DNA of 7,712 nucleotides from the NCBI GenBank assembly GCA_002691085.1, contig NZGX01000068.1, positions 9,398-17,109 of the forward strand. The letters are read 5' to 3'. Origin of the DNA: Rhodospirillaceae bacterium. Lineage in GTDB: Bacteria; Pseudomonadota; Alphaproteobacteria; Rhodospirillales; Rhodospirillaceae. Below, piece after piece: positions 6,401 to 7,712 of this stretch. How positions within the stretch are numbered: position 1 is the first letter of the stretch; every line of letters begins with the position of its first letter. The notes under the pieces are model-generated. The model searched no databases. It was not told the DNA's origin and saw only the letters and a program-made list of their open reading frames with translations. Made by a program: the position numbers and the translations under genes.

Positions 6401-6456
6401 GCTGTTATTAAGTTCACATTCCAAATGACCATCAAGTGGTCAAAATGCTTAACAGC
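6401..6456. promoter_or_regulatory. Candidate operator or structured leader upstream of the 117-residue gene
   Basis: The core is a perfect inverted repeat TGACCA-N5-TGGTCA (6426-6442), the size of a dimeric regulator site such as TetR, GntR or MarR proteins use. It is enclosed by a second pair, GCTGTTA (6401-6407) and TAACAGC (6450-6456), which can be extended to nine pairs (GCTGTT plus AAG with CTTAACAGC) by bulging three bases. Read on the minus strand, TTGACC (6443-6438) in the core would also resemble a -35 element, so a bound protein would block the promoter. The site lies 80-136 bases before the gene start. It could equally be a hairpin in the transcript; no T-run follows, so it is not a standard terminator. 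The regulator is not in the window. Confidence 0.4.
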
Positions 6457-6548
6457 GGAATAATATTTTGTTTAAACAGAATATCTTATTTTATATATAT
6501 TTCATATAAGTTTAGTTAATATCAGACAAGATATTGATTTAAAATACT

Positions 6549-7712
6549 TTATTTGTATAATTGGTCTAATTCATTCCTGTAAGTTCTAATAATTGCATGC
6601 CTTCTAATTTTAAATGTGGGAGTTAATTGAGCATTAACTGTCGTAAATGGCTCTAATGCAAAAATAAATTTCTTAATTTTTTCAGTAATAGATAATTCTT
6701 TATTAGTTTTAAGTAATGCTTTAGATATTCTAGCAATAAATTCTTTATTTTCATGAATATTTTCATTTTCCAAATCAAATTTATATTCTTCAATCCATTT
6801 TTTTGTCCAATCAGGGTTAGTAACAATTACAGCTGTTAAATAAGGTTTATCATCTCCATAGACAGCTGCCTGATCAATTTCTTCATTTAAGCATATCATT
6901 CCCTCAATCTTTTGGGGAGAGATGTTATCACCGCCAGAATTAACTATAATATCCTTCTTTCTGTCAGTAATTATAAGTGAACCTTGGTTATCAATATATC
7001 CAATATCTCCAGTATGAAGCCATCCATCATCACTTATTGCAGAAATTGTGGCATCTGGATCTTTCCAATATCCTTTCATAACCAATTCACCTTTAACAAG
7101 AATTTCACCATCCTTGGCACATTTTACACTTACACCTCTTAATGGAGGGCCAACTGTGTGCAATCGAATATTGTCTGGACGATTGGCGCTTACAACTGGT
7201 GACGCTTCTGTTTGGCCATATCCGTTGAGTATTTTTATACCTAGAGCAGTGAAAAAGACACCAACGTCGTAATTTAATGGAGCTCCACCTGTAACTAAAG
7301 CTTTTAGACGACCTCCAAAAGTCTTTTGAACTTTCTTTCTCACCAAAATAGTACACAAAAAATTAACAAATAAATCAAAGGGATTTAAAGGCTTGAGTTT
7401 TTCATACTCTTTAATGCCTAATTCTATTGTTTTGTTAAATAACCATTTACGGATAAAGTTTTGAGATTTGAGTCTATGAATAATTTTTTCTCTCATTGTT
7501 TCATATAGTCGAGGAACTGCTGTCATGATTGTTGGACTAACTTCTGACATTCTATTTATTAAAGCATCAACTCGCTCACAATAGTAAATTTGTGCACCAA
7601 GGCTTACAGGAAAATGCATTCCAGCTGCATGTTCGTAAGAGTGTGACAGTGGTAAAAAGGAAAGAAATACTTCATTACTTATATTGAGACCTTCTACAAC
7701 TTCCATTGCACC
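6549..7712 (-). CDS. Long-chain acyl-CoA synthetase (AMP-forming), C-terminal part, cut by the window edge
   Basis: The last 387 residues of an ANL-superfamily fatty acyl-CoA ligase, which activates fatty acids with ATP and CoA through an acyl-AMP intermediate, usually at the membrane. The reading frame is open to the window edge: codons for Gly-Ala precede the ATG at 7704-7706, and the family needs about 220-260 more residues, including the ATP-binding SGTTG-type loop. That ATG is therefore internal. Counting it as residue 1, FLPLSHSYEH (17-26) is typical of the long-chain group, YGQTEASP (163-170) is motif A5, and the FACS signature spans 227-268 with HTGD (231-234), DRKKD (248-252) and SPQKIE (263-268). 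K366 in LTPTFKIRR is the likely catalytic A10 lysine of the mobile C-terminal domain. Codon use is AT-rich, like the rest of the genome. It is on the same strand as the methyltransferase unit but 228 bases away, so probably separately transcribed. Whether it is FadD or a related paralogue is open. Confidence 0.93.
   Translation of the reverse strand, partial: GAMEVVEGLNISNEVFLSFLPLSHSYEHAAGMHFPVSLGAQIYYCERVDALINRMSEVSPTIMTAVPRLYETMREKIIHRLKSQNFIRKWLFNKTIELGIKEYEKLKPLNPFDLFVNFLCTILVRKKVQKTFGGRLKALVTGGAPLNYDVGVFFTALGIKILNGYGQTEASPVVSANRPDNIRLHTVGPPLRGVSVKCAKDGEILVKGELVMKGYWKDPDATISAISDDGWLHTGDIGYIDNQGSLIITDRKKDIIVNSGGDNISPQKIEGMICLNEEIDQAAVYGDDKPYLTAVIVTNPDWTKKWIEEYKFDLENENIHENKEFIARISKALLKTNKELSITEKIKKFIFALEPFTTVNAQLTPTFKIRRHAIIRTYRNELDQLYK

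Noticed and set aside
6469..6478. Ten-base palindrome TGTTTAAACA in the 6321-6548 spacer.
   Set aside because: Short and AT-rich, expected by chance in such DNA, and not linked to a promoter element.
6518..6535. AATATC-N6-GATATT hairpin after the acyl-CoA synthetase stop as its terminator.
   Set aside because: A six-bp stem with one G-C pair and no T-run on the minus strand; too weak to call.
7048..7356. Open frames on both strands (7048-7272 plus, 7105-7356 minus) within the acyl-CoA synthetase.
   Set aside because: They overlap signature motifs of the synthetase in another frame and resemble no protein.
7704..7706. ATG taken as the start of the acyl-CoA synthetase.
   Set aside because: The frame stays open upstream to the window edge and the family needs its N-terminal ATP-binding region, so this Met is internal.

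Overview
The window is AT-rich DNA (roughly 28-35% G+C over most genes, by eye) that looks like a free-living, probably marine, alphaproteobacterium with a streamlined genome. The basis is the 41-residue L36 of alphaproteobacterial type, a DUF1244 protein divergent from pyruvate kinase (an arrangement I recall from alphaproteobacteria), strong A/T codon preference and short intergenic gaps. No tRNA, rRNA, insertion sequence, phage gene or CRISPR array is visible. Genus cannot be read from the sequence.

Layout. (1) 64-2508, minus strand: a tight three-gene run, read as DEAD-box RNA helicase (RhlE type), alpha/beta-hydrolase of the carboxylesterase/phospholipase family, and the thiol peroxidase Bcp, with gaps of 28-29 bases. 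A good sigma70-type promoter lies just upstream of the helicase. (2) 2656-2781, plus strand: rpmJ (ribosomal protein L36), divergent from the helicase, with its own promoter. (3) 2810-4240, minus: pyruvate kinase, convergent with rpmJ. (4) 4337-4651, plus: DUF1244 protein, divergent from pyk. The 96-base spacer contains a perfect 16-base palindrome that spells TATAAT on both strands. (5) 4667-4696: a 13-bp terminator hairpin. (6) 4718-6320, minus: a two-gene unit with clearly higher G+C than its surroundings. It encodes an unrecognised 117-residue soluble protein followed by a 406-residue protein that joins a twin-arginine (Tat) signal peptide to a class I SAM-dependent methyltransferase fold. 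(7) 6321-6548: a 228-base intergenic region with a clean inverted repeat, a possible operator. (8) 6549-7712, minus: the C-terminal two thirds of an AMP-forming long-chain acyl-CoA synthetase, cut by the window edge.

Most of the window is housekeeping: glycolysis (pyk), translation (rpmJ), RNA remodelling (helicase), peroxide defence (bcp) and fatty-acid activation (acyl-CoA synthetase). The part that ordinary housekeeping does not explain is the two-gene unit at 4718-6320. It has its own terminator, a candidate operator, good ribosome binding sites and a different base composition, and its methyltransferase appears to be routed out of the cytoplasm, where SAM is not normally available. That unit is the best candidate here for something undescribed.
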